Positions 1-12,556 of a stretch of 64,000 nt of DNA are shown here, one piece after another. Under the pieces are notes generated by a model. The model worked only from the letters and a program-made list of their open reading frames with translations, ran no database searches and was not told the DNA's origin. The stretch covers positions 20,777,250 to 20,841,249 of the forward strand of contig CM026570.1 in assembly GCA_015143295.1 (NCBI GenBank), in the 5' to 3' direction. Every line of letters starts with the position of its first letter. Position 1 is the first letter of the stretch. Source of the DNA: Tetracentron sinense. Its lineage: Eukaryota > Streptophyta > Magnoliopsida > Trochodendrales > Trochodendraceae. A program made the position numbers and the translations under genes.

Positions 1-1440
1 TGTCTTGTTGTGTTTAACAAAAAAATTGTCATAGCACATATATAGAAACTTAAAATTCAGAAAAACTGAATAAATAAATCAAATGGGGCTTTACTATCAA
101 ACCTTCATAATGCATCTATGTATATTGTAGTTTGCAATCTAATCAAAGTATCCCTTGGAGCTCCCATCTTTGAAATTTCTTCACAAAATAAATAAACAAA
201 TTGAAAAATGAGCTTCCACAACCCCGGATATAGAAAAGTATGACTCAGAAGTCCATTAAACCTTAAAAAACATAAACAAACTAGGGGAAAAAGTAGAGAA
301 AAATCACTTTAACCAAAGAATGCATGAAAAAAAAAAAAACTAAAAATAATCAAATATAAATCTAGACCTTTATTCAAGCTTAGCTGAGCCCATCTTGAAC
401 ATGCTTGAGCTTTATTCAAGCTCGGATATTCAGGCTCAAACTCGGCATGAACAAACCTGACCCAAATCCAAGCTTAGTTTAGGTTAGCTCAAGCTTGATT
501 TGCAGGGTTGTTTTAGTCAACTTCACATGATTTTAATAAAAATATTTATTATTAAATTTATAATACAGGAAAATACACAAAATTAATACATTCATACACA
601 AATATAAGATTTGAGGAAAGTCTAGATCTAGATAGCAAAGAGTTATGGTGAGGGTTTCCTTTAATTTCTCAACTTTTTTTGTTATTATTTGATCCTACAT
701 TTATTTATTATAAGTTATGATCAAGAAAGGTAACATATATATATATATATATATGGTGAGTATTTAAGAGGGGAAGCATCCACCAAACAAATACTGGCTT
801 GAGCCCAACTTGTTAAACATTCCAACTCAAATAAAAGTTTGGCGTGATTCGTTTGAACCTAAAATGCCACCTTCTTCCCAATCACCCATAGCCTATTAAG
901 CAATTTTTTATCCCACCAAAACTCGGTCCATACATAGGCCACTTGAGAGTCGAGGTAACTTTCTTCCCCATCACCCATAACCTAATTAAACAATTTTTGA
1001 TCCCACCCAAACTCGGTCCATACATAGGCAATCTCCTATTCCTGGGAGAGTCCGACCATGAAGGACCGTTTCAACTACAGCAACAACTTCACTACTATAG
1101 CCAATGGTCAGATGTATCTAAAATCCCATTTGAAAATCTTTCTCTAGTTTTTTCAGAAAAAATGGGGTTAAGTGTATTGTTGTTGTGAGAAAATCTGCGT
1201 TCACAATTCCACCAGGCAGTGTAAATAGAGCAATCAGTACACCCGGCAATCATTTTATGTTTTGAAGAATAAGTAGCTTCTAATGGCATTATATACATTA
1301 TACATTTTGTTTTGTGTTAGGTTGAGAGAGCTTCAAGCTTGCAAAACCAAACCAGAGTCAAAATCTGAGGACTCCCTTTACAATAATACAAGAGAGTTCC
1401 ACTCGATCACCACAGCTTTCTAAATTACACAACATTGTCT
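1..1440. other. AT-rich intergenic DNA downstream of the DUF760 gene
   Basis: No open frame here resembles a protein family I recognise. The stretch at about 360-500 is rich in AAGCTTGAGC-like words, also seen in the hAT-type elements near 39.2 and 60.3 kb, so it may be an old fragment of that family. A short TA dinucleotide run lies at about 733-752. Confidence 0.5.
870..1029. repeat. Tandem duplication of a ~70-bp unit
   Basis: Two direct copies, at about 870-939 and 959-1029, are separated by about 19 bp. Both contain the words ATCACCCATA and ACTCGGTCCATACATAGGC and differ at only a few positions. No function is evident. Confidence 0.8.
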
Positions 1441-1448
1441 TCCCCTAA

Positions 1449-3120
1449 TCAGTTCTCCGTTAGGGTATAAATACTATCCACGAATCTTTCCACATCCCAG
1501 AGAAAGGAACCAAAAGCAACAGCCTCCAATACTAACCTCTTCATGTTTGGAAATGTGATGGCAATCACCACATCAGTCTTGTGCGAACCCGTCTTCTCAT
1601 CCCCAAAGAGCTCCCAACTGTGCATCTCAATCAGATTCACAGCCTCCCGCGATTTCAGTTTTGCACATCTCTGCAACGTATCGGGGTCGAACCCCATCAC
1701 GTAATGCCTCAGTTTCGATCCTTCACATAATGAGGTGGATCCTATGTTGGTTGAGCATCCAAGAACAGCGGCATTCTTCGGCCCGACCGGGCAGAAGTTC
1801 GGAAGCGGAAGGTGTATCCCTTGGCCAAGAGGGAGGTCTTGGTGGGTCTGAGCTAGACCCAATTCCAGGTGATGCCTCAAGCAAGCAGACTTCAGGAAGT
1901 AGCCATACATGATAGAGGCAGCATAGACTCGGCCAAGCTGAAATCTATGGATCCGAGTCGAGGCCCAATTGTTTGTGACATTAGATTTCCCCCTCCAACT
2001 AAGGACAGCAGCAAGATGTTCCCTTATCATCTCCATGACCTCAAAGCCATGAATGGACTCAAGCTCCTTGTCCTTTGATGGCCATATCTCTAGTATGCCA
2101 CCCATATTGCATTTAGAGAGCATTGGAACCATGGGGACTTTGATTTCTGAAAATTTGTGAACAATTGACATGTACATGACATCTTCAACAGAAATTCGGC
2201 ATTCGTACTCCGTCAGTTCCGTGATCCTCCTGGTGTTAAAGTAGTATAAAATGTTTAGGCCACCAACACTAATTATCTCTCATGAATTAGATATCAACAA
2301 ATCAAACAGGCCCAAAATAAAAACCCATGGATATATACAGCGAGGACTTTGCTACTGAGACCGCATTAGGGCCAAGACCTCCGAGACCTAACGCATGTGT
2401 GCGAGATTTCAGGTGGGCCCATCATCACATGGTGGGCCCACCTGAAATCCAGTGCACATGCGCAGGGTCTCGGCCCTTATGCGGTCTCAAAAGCATTTCC
2501 CATACAACAAAAACAGGTTAATACAAATATTTTCATTGACATCCAAAACAAAAGGCTTATGTTTATAATTGTCCCATCAAAGAATCACTGTAATAAAATA
2601 AAATAACTCAAATTCAACCTAGATTGTTGAAAAAAAAAAAACCTGAATCTAAAGCAAGCTTTATATATGAAGAACAACAGGGAACAAAATGTTAATTCCT
2701 ACTGACTGACCTGTGAAGGGACGATTCAGAAGAACCCAAGCTACGTTTCATGCGTGCAATGGCCTCATCCCTATCAGCAGCCAATTCCTGTAGTTGTTCC
2801 GAAACTGCAACGTGGAAGAGGTGGCGCTGGTTCTGCAATATACCCCTCAGAAACTTCCCAGCAGACGATCTCGGCTCCAAAGGCGTTCCAACGAAATTAA
2901 ACTCGCAATGATTAGACTCTGTACTTGCAACTGTAATTAACACCCTTCGATTACTGCAGCTGATCCTCCCACGAAAATACTGAGATTCGCAGATCTTAAC
3001 CTGAGAACCAAAGCTGGATTTGTAAAAGGAGATGGAAGATTTAGAATCCCCTTGGGACTTCACCACAGAGGGTAAAGCTTCAACAATGGGGATTCTCTTG
3101 TAAGAAACACAACAGTCCAT
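1449..3120 (-). CDS. DUF760 protein, UV-B-induced protein At3g17800-like, probably plastid-targeted
   Basis: There are two exons on the minus strand: 3120-2711 (410 nt) and 2229-1449 (781 nt). The 481-bp intron has GT (2710-2709) and AG (2231-2230) borders. Together they encode 396 aa, and the frame is kept across the junction, which falls inside an Arg codon. The ATG at 3120 is the first in frame, after an in-frame TAG about 25 bp upstream. The N-terminal ~75 residues are rich in Ser, Lys and Arg and poor in acidic residues, as in a chloroplast transit peptide. The rest matches the DUF760 family as I know it: a GKFLRGILQN block, then an ECRISVEDVMYM block right after the intron, then IVHKFSEI, LEIWPSKD, LGRVYAASIMYGYFLKSA and HQDLPLG. 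Arabidopsis relatives are reported as UV-B-responsive chloroplast proteins; the biochemical role is unknown. A foldback MITE sits in the intron. Confidence 0.85.
2344..2501. mobile_element. Foldback MITE, Mutator-like, in the DUF760 intron
   Basis: The 158-bp element is almost entirely one inverted repeat. Both arms carry GAGACCGCAT and TTTCAGGTGGGCCCA, around a centre near 2428-2435. It is flanked by ATACAGCGA (2335-2343) and ATACAACAA (2502-2510), a 9-bp duplication with two mismatches, which suggests the Mutator type. It lies wholly within the intron. Confidence 0.7.
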
Positions 3121-3986
3121 CAACAATCTGATGAAACCCTAGAAAGGATACCTTTTGATTCAGAAATCTCAAACCCTAGATTTTTGAATTAAATTGAGAT
3201 CGAGTTGAGGAGAAGAATCGATGGCTTTATACTAGTTTTTAACCGTTTTGTGATGTGGATGTGGCTGTTAATCTGTCAGTGGTATGAAAAAGGGGTGGTT
3301 GCGAATGTCACGCGCATGACACATCCGTGTCCCGGAAGGACACGGGAAGTGCTTGTCTGTAACACTGAAAAGTGCACTGGTTTTCTTTTAATAAGTTTTA
3401 CTGGGACACGCGATTTGTTTTGGAGACGCGATTAATGCGCGTGACAGTATGAAAGGTGAGAAAATCGGATAGGAACAAAATAAGGTGCCAGGTGAGTAGG
3501 AATAGGATAGGGATGCCACCTTAGCCGCCCACACTAGGGAATGGATTTATTCTGGACTTCGCCAGACCAAAACCGTCTGGCGTCACTTAGAGGCCCTTTT
3601 AACTCAGATTAAATTTTTTAACTCCAATCCAATGTTTAAAAATTTTAAATGTTTTTTTAAAAATCAAGGTTACAGAGTATAACCCTAAGAGTTAGTGAAT
3701 CTTAATCATAGTGAAGGGATTAAAAAAGACACATGTCAACCTCTAAGATGAAAACTAGATAGATTTGGTCTTGCGAGGGCTAGACCAAATCACATTCCCT
3801 CGAGATTTGATAAAATCTTACTAATTCTTAGAGTTAATTAACCTAATCTCTATTTTGAGAAGAAAAAAAATCCATATTAAAATTTAATTTTTAAGAGAAT
3901 TCTAAAAACTAAATCATAGTTAAATAGGACACGCGTTAAGCAAAGAGGCTTGCCAAGTATGATACTCGGGTTTTATATCGTTTTGA
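3121..3986. other. DUF760 promoter region and adjoining repeat relics
   Basis: About 3121-3240 should hold the 5' leader and promoter of the minus-strand DUF760 gene; I see no single convincing TATA box. From about 3590 to 3950 there is a degraded member of the modular MITE superfamily, recognised by an AAATCAAGGTTA word, then AACCCTAAGAGTTAGTGAATC and an ACACATGTC word. No coding region is supported. Confidence 0.45.
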
Positions 3987-3989
3987 TAT

Positions 3990-4438
3990 GCTCCGTTTGT
4001 TTGTACGTAAATGGTATTACGATGTAAAATGTGAATTTTTCACTCAATTTTTGTTATTTGGTTGCATTCTTAAATAAAAGGCTGAAAATTTTTATGAAGA
4101 AAATGAAAATTTGGAAAAATTAAAAGAAATAATAATTTAAAAAAACAAAAAAAATAAATAATTAAAATAATAAATTAAAACTAAAATTAAAAAAAAAAAA
4201 ATTTTAAAAAAAACTATGAATAAGAGCATTTTTTATAATTTTAAAATATTTTTAAAGAGATTGGTATTTTATCGCAAAATGACTTCCGAGTTTTTAAAAT
4301 TTAAGTCATTTTATGGAAAATTGTTACTTTTTTGTAAACCATTTTACTTATGAAAGGTTTACGTACAAACAACCACATATAATTAAATTTTTCATGGAAT
4401 TGATTTGTTTTCCTATTTTATGTCGAAACAAACGGAGC
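3990..4438. mobile_element. MITE-like element with GCTCCGTTTGTTT terminal inverted repeats
   Basis: The left end reads GCTCCGTTTGTTT and the right end AAACAAACGGAGC, a 13-bp perfect inverted pair. A second inner pair, GTACGTAAA and TTTACGTAC, lies at about 4003 and 4359. The interior is very AT-rich and encodes nothing recognisable. No clean target duplication was found, so the superfamily is open. Confidence 0.55.
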
Positions 4439-4689
4439 ATTCCCTTCATATTATTATGCACTTAGTAAGATCTTTGCTCCTCCCAAAAGGTTTGAAATAT
4501 CTGAAAATTTGGTCTTTTCAATTTATAAAATGAACTGAAATTTTCTAAAAAAGTTGGAATTGCAGACAAAATTTCAGGAAAGCTAATTTTTTTATTACTT
4601 TTTTCGGTCGAAATATTCCAAAAGGCATTTCATCCAGAATATGCAACATTTTTTCCCTTAACTATCATTGATATTACTTTTTAAGGAGA

Positions 4690-5283
4690 ATGATTGTTTG
4701 CACATATGTGTTCCGCTAGAATGCACACGCCTCCACGGGATGGCATGTATCCCTTTTAACTTTTATAAATTGTTGTTAAAATTCCTTCACCCCTAGGGTT
4801 CATCCATCCAACCTTGGTTTTTAGAAAAATAATCTCAAATTAGTTAACACTTATTAACAATAGTTAAGATTCACTTACCCTTATCCTCTGTTTGGTTGTC
4901 GAGAAAATAAGTGAAAACATGGAAAAGAAAAGAAAATTAGACAATACACAACCAAAATTTGTATTAGAAATTCAAAATTTTCTTTTTTTTTCCACATTTT
5001 CACCAATTTTCTCGACAACCAAACATAGCATTAGGGTTCATCCATCTAACCTTGTTTTTTAGAAAAATAACTTCATATTAGTTAACCCTCATTAATTTTG
5101 TTAAGATTCACCCACCCCTAGGGTTCATCCATCTAATCTTGCTTTTTTAAAAAAAATAAAACATATTAATCTCATGTTACTTAAACTTAATCATAATTTT
5201 TAAAAAAGTAGGAAATGAACATGTGGTAGGCTGCTGGTGTGCACGCATTTCGCTTGTTGGAACACGAGCATGCAAAGTATCAC
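4690..5283. mobile_element. MITE of the modular superfamily, interrupted by a Harbinger-type MITE
   Basis: Imperfect inverted ends include a TTTGCACATATGTGTTCC word on the left and an inverted GGAACACGAGCATGCAAAG word on the right. Inside are several AGGGTTCATCC-type units followed by TTGGTTTTTAGAAAA-like words and the inverted TTAACAATAGTTAAG motif. The element at 4884-5030 has inserted into it. Confidence 0.55.
4884..5030. mobile_element. PIF/Harbinger (Tourist-like) MITE nested in another MITE
   Basis: The 147-bp element has about 25-bp terminal inverted repeats sharing GTTTGGTTGTCGAGAAAAT. It is bounded on both sides by TTA (4881-4883 and 5031-5033), the usual 3-bp target duplication of PIF/Harbinger. 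Removing it plus one TTA restores the interrupted CCCTTAGGGTTC motif of the host MITE. Confidence 0.75.
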
Positions 5284-6798
5284 TTCCCTATTTCTAAATT
5301 ATACTATTTTGAGTATAGTTTATACCTATACTATAAATATTTAGTTAACACATATTAATATTGTTACCTTGACCAAAAAAAAAAAAAAGGTTTATAGATT
5401 TCAAAATATATTTATAAATCATAAAATATAATATAGTATTTTTGTTTACAGCTATTAAATTATATAGTTTAAAGATTATAGATTTTTGAAGTATATCGTA
5501 TAAATTATTAAGTATAAACTATAAGTATAAATATAGTTTATAGCTTATACTTATTATATGAAGCATAGAATTATGATTAAATTAATTATAATTTATAATA
5601 TACTTAAAATATTATAATCCATAAGTACTGTTTATAATATAACTAATAAGTATTTTTTTTTTATAGTTTATAGTTAGTAAGTATAGTTTATCTTTACTAT
5701 TATAATGGGAGAGGCAGCGTAGCCTGATTTTTCTGAAATTCCCAAACTACCCTTACGTAAATCAAAACTTTGATTTAATGTTTTACTTTAATTCCCAAAC
5801 TACCCCTTGCTCACAGACAATCACGATTGAACTCGGGGAGAGTTCAATGCATTTGCGGGTTAACACGTGTCCCTTTTAACTTCTATTAACTATGGTTAAC
5901 TCCATCCCCTCGCTTTCACATCGCACATGACACCCGCTAGTAACTAATAAATCTAAATAAGTGTAGTTTGTAAAATAGTTTATAGGTTTAATCAATAAGT
6001 ATAATTTATTATTATAAAAATGTGCAGATATTATAGGATGGACATTCAAAAATTCACAATAATTTTATTAAAATTAATGAATTTGAACAAAAATTACATT
6101 AAGAATTTAAAAAATTATATTAAAAAGTTACAAAATTACAACCTTCACGCAGTGTCACTTGTACGTGCTATCTTTCCTACTCCCTTGTCCACCTATATAC
6201 CGAAAAAATTAATGTTAATAAAGACTAAATATATTTAATTAAGCATATAAATAACCATAAAAAATGAATTGAGTATTTAGCACTTATCTTTTATTGATGG
6301 ACTTTGCCAATAAATATCAGCATCGTGCCATCTCTTTCTCTTTTAAGTCTTACAACTATAATAATTAATATACTATGCTAATTATATGAATATTATAATC
6401 TAAATGACTAATATATGAAATACTAACTTTTACATATCAATAAAATTAATTTCCTAACCATAGGGACTTGAGAATATAAAATATACCTTCACAACATCAA
6501 ATTAAAAATAATTAATTTCCCTAATAATAGAAAAGAAGTAATGAAGTATCATCATCCACCATCAAATAAAATATATTATAATTTTCTAACAATAGGAAAG
6601 AAGACAATAATTCCAGCACAAACTAAAAAGTTTTTAATACCAACACGACCAACAAAAGAAGGCACCAATACCATCAACATCAGAAACACCAGAGAAACAC
6701 CACAAGAGCAAGAATTAATGATTATATTGTGAGGGCTTATCCGGCCAGATAAAACTGAGTCTTTGAGTCATTGAGGGACCACTGATTAAAATGAAAAT
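5284..6798. other. AT-rich non-coding tract
   Basis: About 5300-5700 is dense in interleaved TATAGTTTATA and TATAAACTATA words that can fold on themselves. A possible Helitron 5' end (TCTTTACTATTATAATGGG) starts at 5691. A fragment of the GAGTTCAATCGCACCC MITE family lies at about 5815-5930. Short open frames at 6020-6238 and 6541-6732 are biased to Asn, Lys and Ile, as expected from AT-rich non-coding DNA. Confidence 0.5.
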
Positions 6799-7718
6799 GG
6801 TAAATTACACTCACCTCCCATGAGTTTTGGTGTAATTTTAGAAACCTCCTCTCTTGTTTCTGAAATTAGACTGACCTCTCCTATCAGACTCATCCTATTA
6901 ACTCCATTAACTAATGTTACTATTTTCCAATTTTACCTTATTTACTTAGAGGAAACATGTAAGAATATTTTGAAAGCCCAACCAAAAAATACATAAACGT
7001 CCCAAGCCACCACATGTCCCTTTTAGCACCCACTAATTATGATTAAGATTCACTCACCCTTGTGGTTTAACCATCTAACCTTAGTTTTTAGAGAAAAAAT
7101 AACCTTAGGTTGATTATGCTTAACCACAATTAAAGCGGGCTTTACAAGCCGCCACGTGTCCCTTTTAACACCCATTAACTGTGGTCAAGACTCACTTACC
7201 CCTAGGATTTATCCTTCTAACCTTAGTTTTAAAAAAAAATAAAAAAATATTAACCTTATGTTAATTATATTTAACCCCAGTTAATGTGTCTCTATAAGCC
7301 ACCACGTGTCTCTTTTAATACCCACTAACTATGGTTAAGATTCACTTACCCCTAGAGTTCATCTATCCAAGATTGGTTTTTAGAAAAAGAAATATATATT
7401 TACCTTAAGTTGATATTATTAACCTTAGTTTTGGAAATACATATTAACCTTAAGTTGATAGTATAACCTCGGTTACTAAACCCAATTATCATTTATTTTA
7501 TTGTATTAGTTGACTTTGTAAAGGGTAATCTAGACATTTTAAAATGTTTAAATGATGACATCATCAAAGTTCATCCATAAAAGTAACGGCCAACTAATGG
7601 ATGGGGGGTATATGTTATAGAAACCAAAGTTGAGGGGAGGTTCAATGTAATTTCAGAAACAAGAGGGGAGGATTTTGAAATTTCACCAAACCTCAGGGGA
7701 GGTGAGTGTGATTTACCC
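6799..7718. mobile_element. 920-bp Mutator-like foldback element holding three core units in tandem
   Basis: The terminal inverted repeats are about 75 bp long. They begin GGTAAATTACACTCACCTCCC and end in the inverted GGAGGTGAGTGTGATTTACC. Flanks AAATGAAAAT (6789-6798) and AAATGAAATT (7719-7728) form a 10-bp duplication with one mismatch. Inside, a unit of roughly 130-150 bp recurs about three times (near 7010, 7150 and 7305), each with CCACGTGTC or CCACATGTC, a TTAACYATGGTTAAG-like palindrome and an ACCTTAGTTTT word. No transposase frame is visible, so it is non-autonomous. Confidence 0.8.
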
Positions 7719-9982
7719 AAATGAAATTTTTATTGATCTTCATATAGTATCTCTGCATTACCGGGGCACTAAATTTTTTTATGCACGCGAAATGATTTCA
7801 CCAAAAAGTTCTTCTTGTGAGGAAGAATGCACTAATTTAAGAAGACGATCGGTCTCATAATCCTCCCAAACCTTATTAACTAGTTTTCGTTTTTTTTTAG
7901 CAGCTTGTAAAGATACTTTACTATCGAGGATCCTTTCCAAATTTTTGAATGTGGAGATCTATTCAATAATATTTTTATTTAAGAAAGATTTTATACGTTA
8001 TAGTTTATCATACTAATACTATATGCCAGAGTGTGTTCACGTGGACGCCCTCAAAACTCTCTATTTTTCTTCCAGATTTATGCCACATGGCAAAAACTCT
8101 CCAAATCTTACCACATGTCATGATAAGTGTTCTCTCCCTTTAAACTCTCTCTCCCACGTTCATCTCAAAACCCATTTGTGAAACTCCCTTGTGTGATTCG
8201 TTTCCTTTCTCATCTCTCTATACACCATTTATTTCTTCTTAAGACTCATCATTCCAAAACGTTTCTTTTCCTCTCAAAAGACAGCTATTTCTAAGCCTCA
8301 TTCTCAAATCTTTCCATTTCCATCTCTCCAAACAATGATCATCATTGCTAAAGGAAAGCTAATGAGCAGTGATAGGCGTACCCATGAATCCTATTTCTAA
8401 ATCTAAGGCATCCACCTATCGGTGAACCCCCCCCCACATCATTAGTTTGTTGTTACTGTTCTTTAGTTTTTAGTTCTTTTTTATGTACTAACAGTGATGG
8501 ATTTTCATGGAAATTTGAAAGCTAAATTGAGGATTGTGCAATTGTTATAATCATATATAGGTGTAATGTTAGTTATACTCTAAGAAACCAATTTTCGTTG
8601 CTAAATGGTAATATCTGTAATGGACGCCACACTGGAAATTATAGTCTTAGCAACATGAGTTCTTATGCAATTCCTGCTGAGGGTAAAATTGAATAGTTGT
8701 TAATTTGAGTTTATGTAGGTGGTTATCTTTGTTGCGATAGATGGGTGGAGTGTGGACTGTTTCATGGTAAGCGAGGTTGATTAGAAAAGCTAATTTTCAT
8801 GGGAGAAATACAGTAAAATAAATGTAATATTTGAATACGCTTAATTGAACTATTCATTGCTGAAATATTCTTTAGTGTGTTTGTATTATTTTCTAATGTT
8901 TTAGGATAGTATTCAAATCATACCAACAGGTGGTCCCTCTCCGTTGCTGACCTGTTGGGTTATGCCTTTTTACCTATATAAATTGGTGACCTGGATGTGG
9001 GAGAGTTTATTGACCTAATACCAAATGTTAAGCAAGTGAAGGTGAGTAGTATTGATCTCTCCTTTTTGGATGGTTTGGTTTTCATTGCTGTTATAACATT
9101 CTAAAGTTTATTTTATTTTTTGTTCAAACAACAAAGAAGAAGCGTCACCAATAGATCTATCAAGCAACATGAAGAAGAGGAAGATGTAGACGCATAAGGC
9201 TGACATGATCCCTTGAAATCCCTGATATCTCCAAAGTCCAAACAAATGAGAGAATTACAATCTTGTGGGCAAGGCCTTTGAAATCTCTCTGAACCTAGCT
9301 ACCAATTCAGGCGATGTTGTAACGAGGTCCAAGAGAGCCTGACTGAATTGGCCAATGCCTCCACGGGCTGAACCCATTCATTCTCAAGAGAACATGAACT
9401 GCTGATATGAAACGTGTGGCATAAACTATAGTGTTTTTGTTTGTGGCAAATCTCAAATTTGCAGATGCTTTGCAATGGGGTACAAGGGATGTACTCAAGA
9501 TATTCGACTCTATTCATAGAGTAAGAGTGTGGTATGTTTCACACAACTTCATGGTTTGTTTGCACCTCAAATCTATACTTGGTTCCCTTGGAAAACTTTG
9601 TCACGCAATAGTTGGATTTGTTTTGTTCTAAAAAATATTTTCAGAATAACAAATTCATAATTAGCACACTATCTTTTGTTTTCTTCCTTAATTATAGCTC
9701 CTAAAGTTTATTGAACTTAATAAAATTTTATTGAAACTGTATTGCCAATGACTTGTACTCCCTCTATATAATCTATGTCCCTCTAGAGTCTAGATCACTC
9801 ATTTTCTCCCTCTTCCTTTGCATACATATAATTTTTCATTTGATTTATTCAATCCCTTAACACCTTATTTACATGAATCACTTCTTATTTCTTTTTTCTT
9901 GTGTGAATGATTATTCTGTAAATATTTCTATACTCATTTCATCTAGGATGTTGATACATGTGGTCTGAACTTAATCTAGACA
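7719..9982. other. Non-coding stretch without a recognised gene
   Basis: About 8040-8340 is pyrimidine-rich and resembles a plant promoter or 5' leader, but no following frame matches a family I know. The short frames at 9299-9517 and 9431-9631 overlap on opposite strands with no coding signal. It could be a decayed gene or Helitron body; I cannot decide from sequence alone. Confidence 0.4.
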
Positions 9983-10975
9983 TCTCTACTATTATAATGA
10001 GAAAAGCGGGGTTAAAAAATTTGGTTGATTTTCTCAACTATTACTCATAAGTCCCAATTTTATGGTATCATATTGAAACATGAAAATAGTTAGTTAAGGG
10101 TTCTTAAAGTAATTGCATTCATAAATAACTAAAACCCCTTTTAGGGGCACGATTCTCTCACCTATACTCCTCTGTTTTTCTCTCCCGTTTTCCCACACAC
10201 TCTCTCTCTCTTGAAAACACACTTTACTGTGTTTTGAACTGCCGGACTTCATTTTATCTCTCTCTCTCTTCATTTTTCAACGATTTGGATTCTCTATATT
10301 ACCATTAACCTAGAGTTTTCTTGAAACTGAATTTTCTCTGTAAAAGAATCTCTCTTCATTAACACCAAAAGGGGTTAAGAACCCCATCTCATGAATTTAT
10401 TCATTAATAGGGCATTTGCACCCAGACAACAATCTGACTTATAAAGTTTTCATCTGTCCAGGTTGAATTCTGGCCCAGAAACTGCTCAGTGTGCACGGCC
10501 TCTGAGCACTTCAACTTCAAGATCCATTTCCGTGGGGTGTCCCTATTTGTGGATTTCCTTTCGAAAACGCCCTTTTTTCGAGATCAAATCATGATTCTTA
10601 GAAACAAATATTCCTAAGGGTTAAAAGTTTTTAACTAGAGTTAGGTTTTTTAAAATATTTTTTAAACAATTAAGGTTAGACTATTGAACCTAAGAGTTGT
10701 TAATAGGAGTTAACAAGGAGCGTTAACCTGTGGGTGCGATTAAACTCTCCCCCAGTTTAATCACAATTGGCTGTGATTGGATCTCCCTTTTTTTCGTTTC
10801 CTTCTCCTTTAGTAATCAGATTCACTTTTGATATTATTCATGATTAACTGTCTCACTCCACCTTATATTTAGGGGGGAAATGCCCTTTCTTTGGCATGAA
10901 AATCACAACTCTACCCCAGGTGAGGGGGTATTATGGTAACGTGCTTTTCAACCAACATGCAATTTTATTTTTTTT

Positions 10976-11152
10976 GAGTTGTGCTAGCCCCAAGTGCAAT
11001 AACTCCTATTTTTTCCACAGATGCAAGAGTGGTGTAACAGTGTGTTCTTGCCCCCCTTTTTTACTGATTATAAAAATAAAATTAAGGAGATGTGTGGCTC
11101 TTGGTGCCCCCAACTTGCCTCTTTGGAAGATTGAGACTGGGATTAGCATTTC
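10976..11152. mobile_element. MITE family C copy (GTGCTAGCCCC ends)
   Basis: It starts GAGTTGTGCTAGCCCC and has a TTTTTTCCACAGATGCAAG word; the right end is the inverted GGGATTAGCA. The same layout occurs at 12978, 18530 and 59549. The T-run next to the right end blurs that border. Confidence 0.5.
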
Positions 11153-11389
11153 TGGTTTTTTTTTTTTTTTTCGTCTTTTCTTTTTTAGATGTGATTCCAT
11201 TTTAATAGCCCTTTTAAATGTGATTAAGTTTAACAAAATTAAGGTTTATAATTCCTTAAAAAAAAAAAAAAACCAAAGTTGGATGGATGAACCCTAGGGG
11301 TGAGCACCAATGAGGACCGACATTTGGCTGAATGTGTGGTCCACTATCTATTTTCCTTTTCTTTTTCGTTATCGTTGGTTTCATTTTTC

Positions 11390-11705
11390 AGCAGTAGTCC
11401 TCTCCGTGGATGAGGAGTAGTATTCCTCGCCCTCACATAATCCTTTTAACTACTCTTAAATTATGGTTAATAGGTTTTAATCCTTATAGTTAAAATTTTC
11501 TAAATTTTTTTATATTAAAAACCAAGGTTATATGCTTTAACCTTGATCTTAACCACTATTAATAAGTTTTAGCTCCTATAGTTATATTTAAAATATAAAA
11601 AAATTCTTCTAAAAATCAAGGTTATATGCTTCAACCCTATGGGTTAGTAAATCATACCCACATTAATGAGAGTTAAAAGGGGACATGTGCCAAGCAAAGG
11701 AGAGA
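11390..11705. mobile_element. Degenerate MITE family B copy
   Basis: It begins AGTAGTCCTCTCCGTGGATG and contains two ATCAAGGTTATATGCTT-like words and a GGGGACATGTGCC word before the right end. The layout matches the better-preserved family B copies at 16613-16884 and 30033-30280. Confidence 0.5.
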
Positions 11706-12556
11706 TGAGAATTGAGCTGCATCCATTCTACTGAATTCCCTGTATTTATTTCAATTCTTATTTTAACCACCTTTATTTATTTAAATATTAATGATTTTAT
11801 CATTTGCCAACACTACAGGGAAAAATTCATATTGCCAAGTTTATTTTTTCACAAAAGAAATGTTGAGAAGATAATAAAGTTTCTGAACCACCGTTCAAAT
11901 GTGCATGCCCATCATATGTTGGCTATAAGCTAGAGAATAATATAATTTTAGTAACCTCACATGATTTGCCTAAAAAAAAATATTGCGGCCTTATTTTTTC
12001 ACATCAACCAAAACGAGCTATCTACAGTGTTGACTTGAAAACTAATGCTCTTGAAGTATCCAACCAAAAGCTTACGGACATACACTATAGTAAGTGATAT
12101 TTTTACTATCAATCATGTTACAAAATTTTAATTTGATTTCAAAATAATACTTAATTTTTGTTTTTGTAGTGCTAATCATTACAGGAATCACGTCTTTCAG
12201 ATGGATCTTTATATATTGGGTGATTAACATGTTTTTGATACAGTGATGTTCTCAAGTAATTGGTTAGTTATCGCATTCTATTCTCTTTGATTTTCGTATT
12301 GTTATCACTCTCTTATTTGAAATTTTTTTAATTTTAATTTTTAAATACAAATATTATATTGTTAAATAAATAAATTTGCATGTTTTGTGCTTAATACGGC
12401 TAGAATTCAATTTTTTTTCATTAGAGTAAATATTTAAAATGATTTAATGTAATGAATGTCAAATTCATTAAAATCGTGATTTTCAAGTTTTTCATTTGGT
12501 CTATTATTCTACAATCATTAGAATTGTACATTCACGTGCACGTGCATTCCACTAGT

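Larger units (their letters stand above)
9983..12556 (+). mobile_element. Candidate non-autonomous Helitron
   Basis: The left end follows an A and starts TCTCTACTATTATAATGAG, like many plant Helitron 5' ends. The right end is CTAGT (12552-12556), preceded by the palindromic CACGTGCACGTG. The expected T after the 3' end is an A here, which weakens the call. No Rep/helicase frame is present. It contains MITE pieces at about 10670-10790, 10976-11150 and 11390-11700. Confidence 0.4.

Noticed and set aside
943-1298. Open frames on both strands (81 and 67 codons)
   Set aside because: They overlap a tandem repeat, have no family resemblance and no gene context.
1661-2078. Plus-strand frames of 83 and 69 codons
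   Set aside because: Antisense shadows of the DUF760 second exon.
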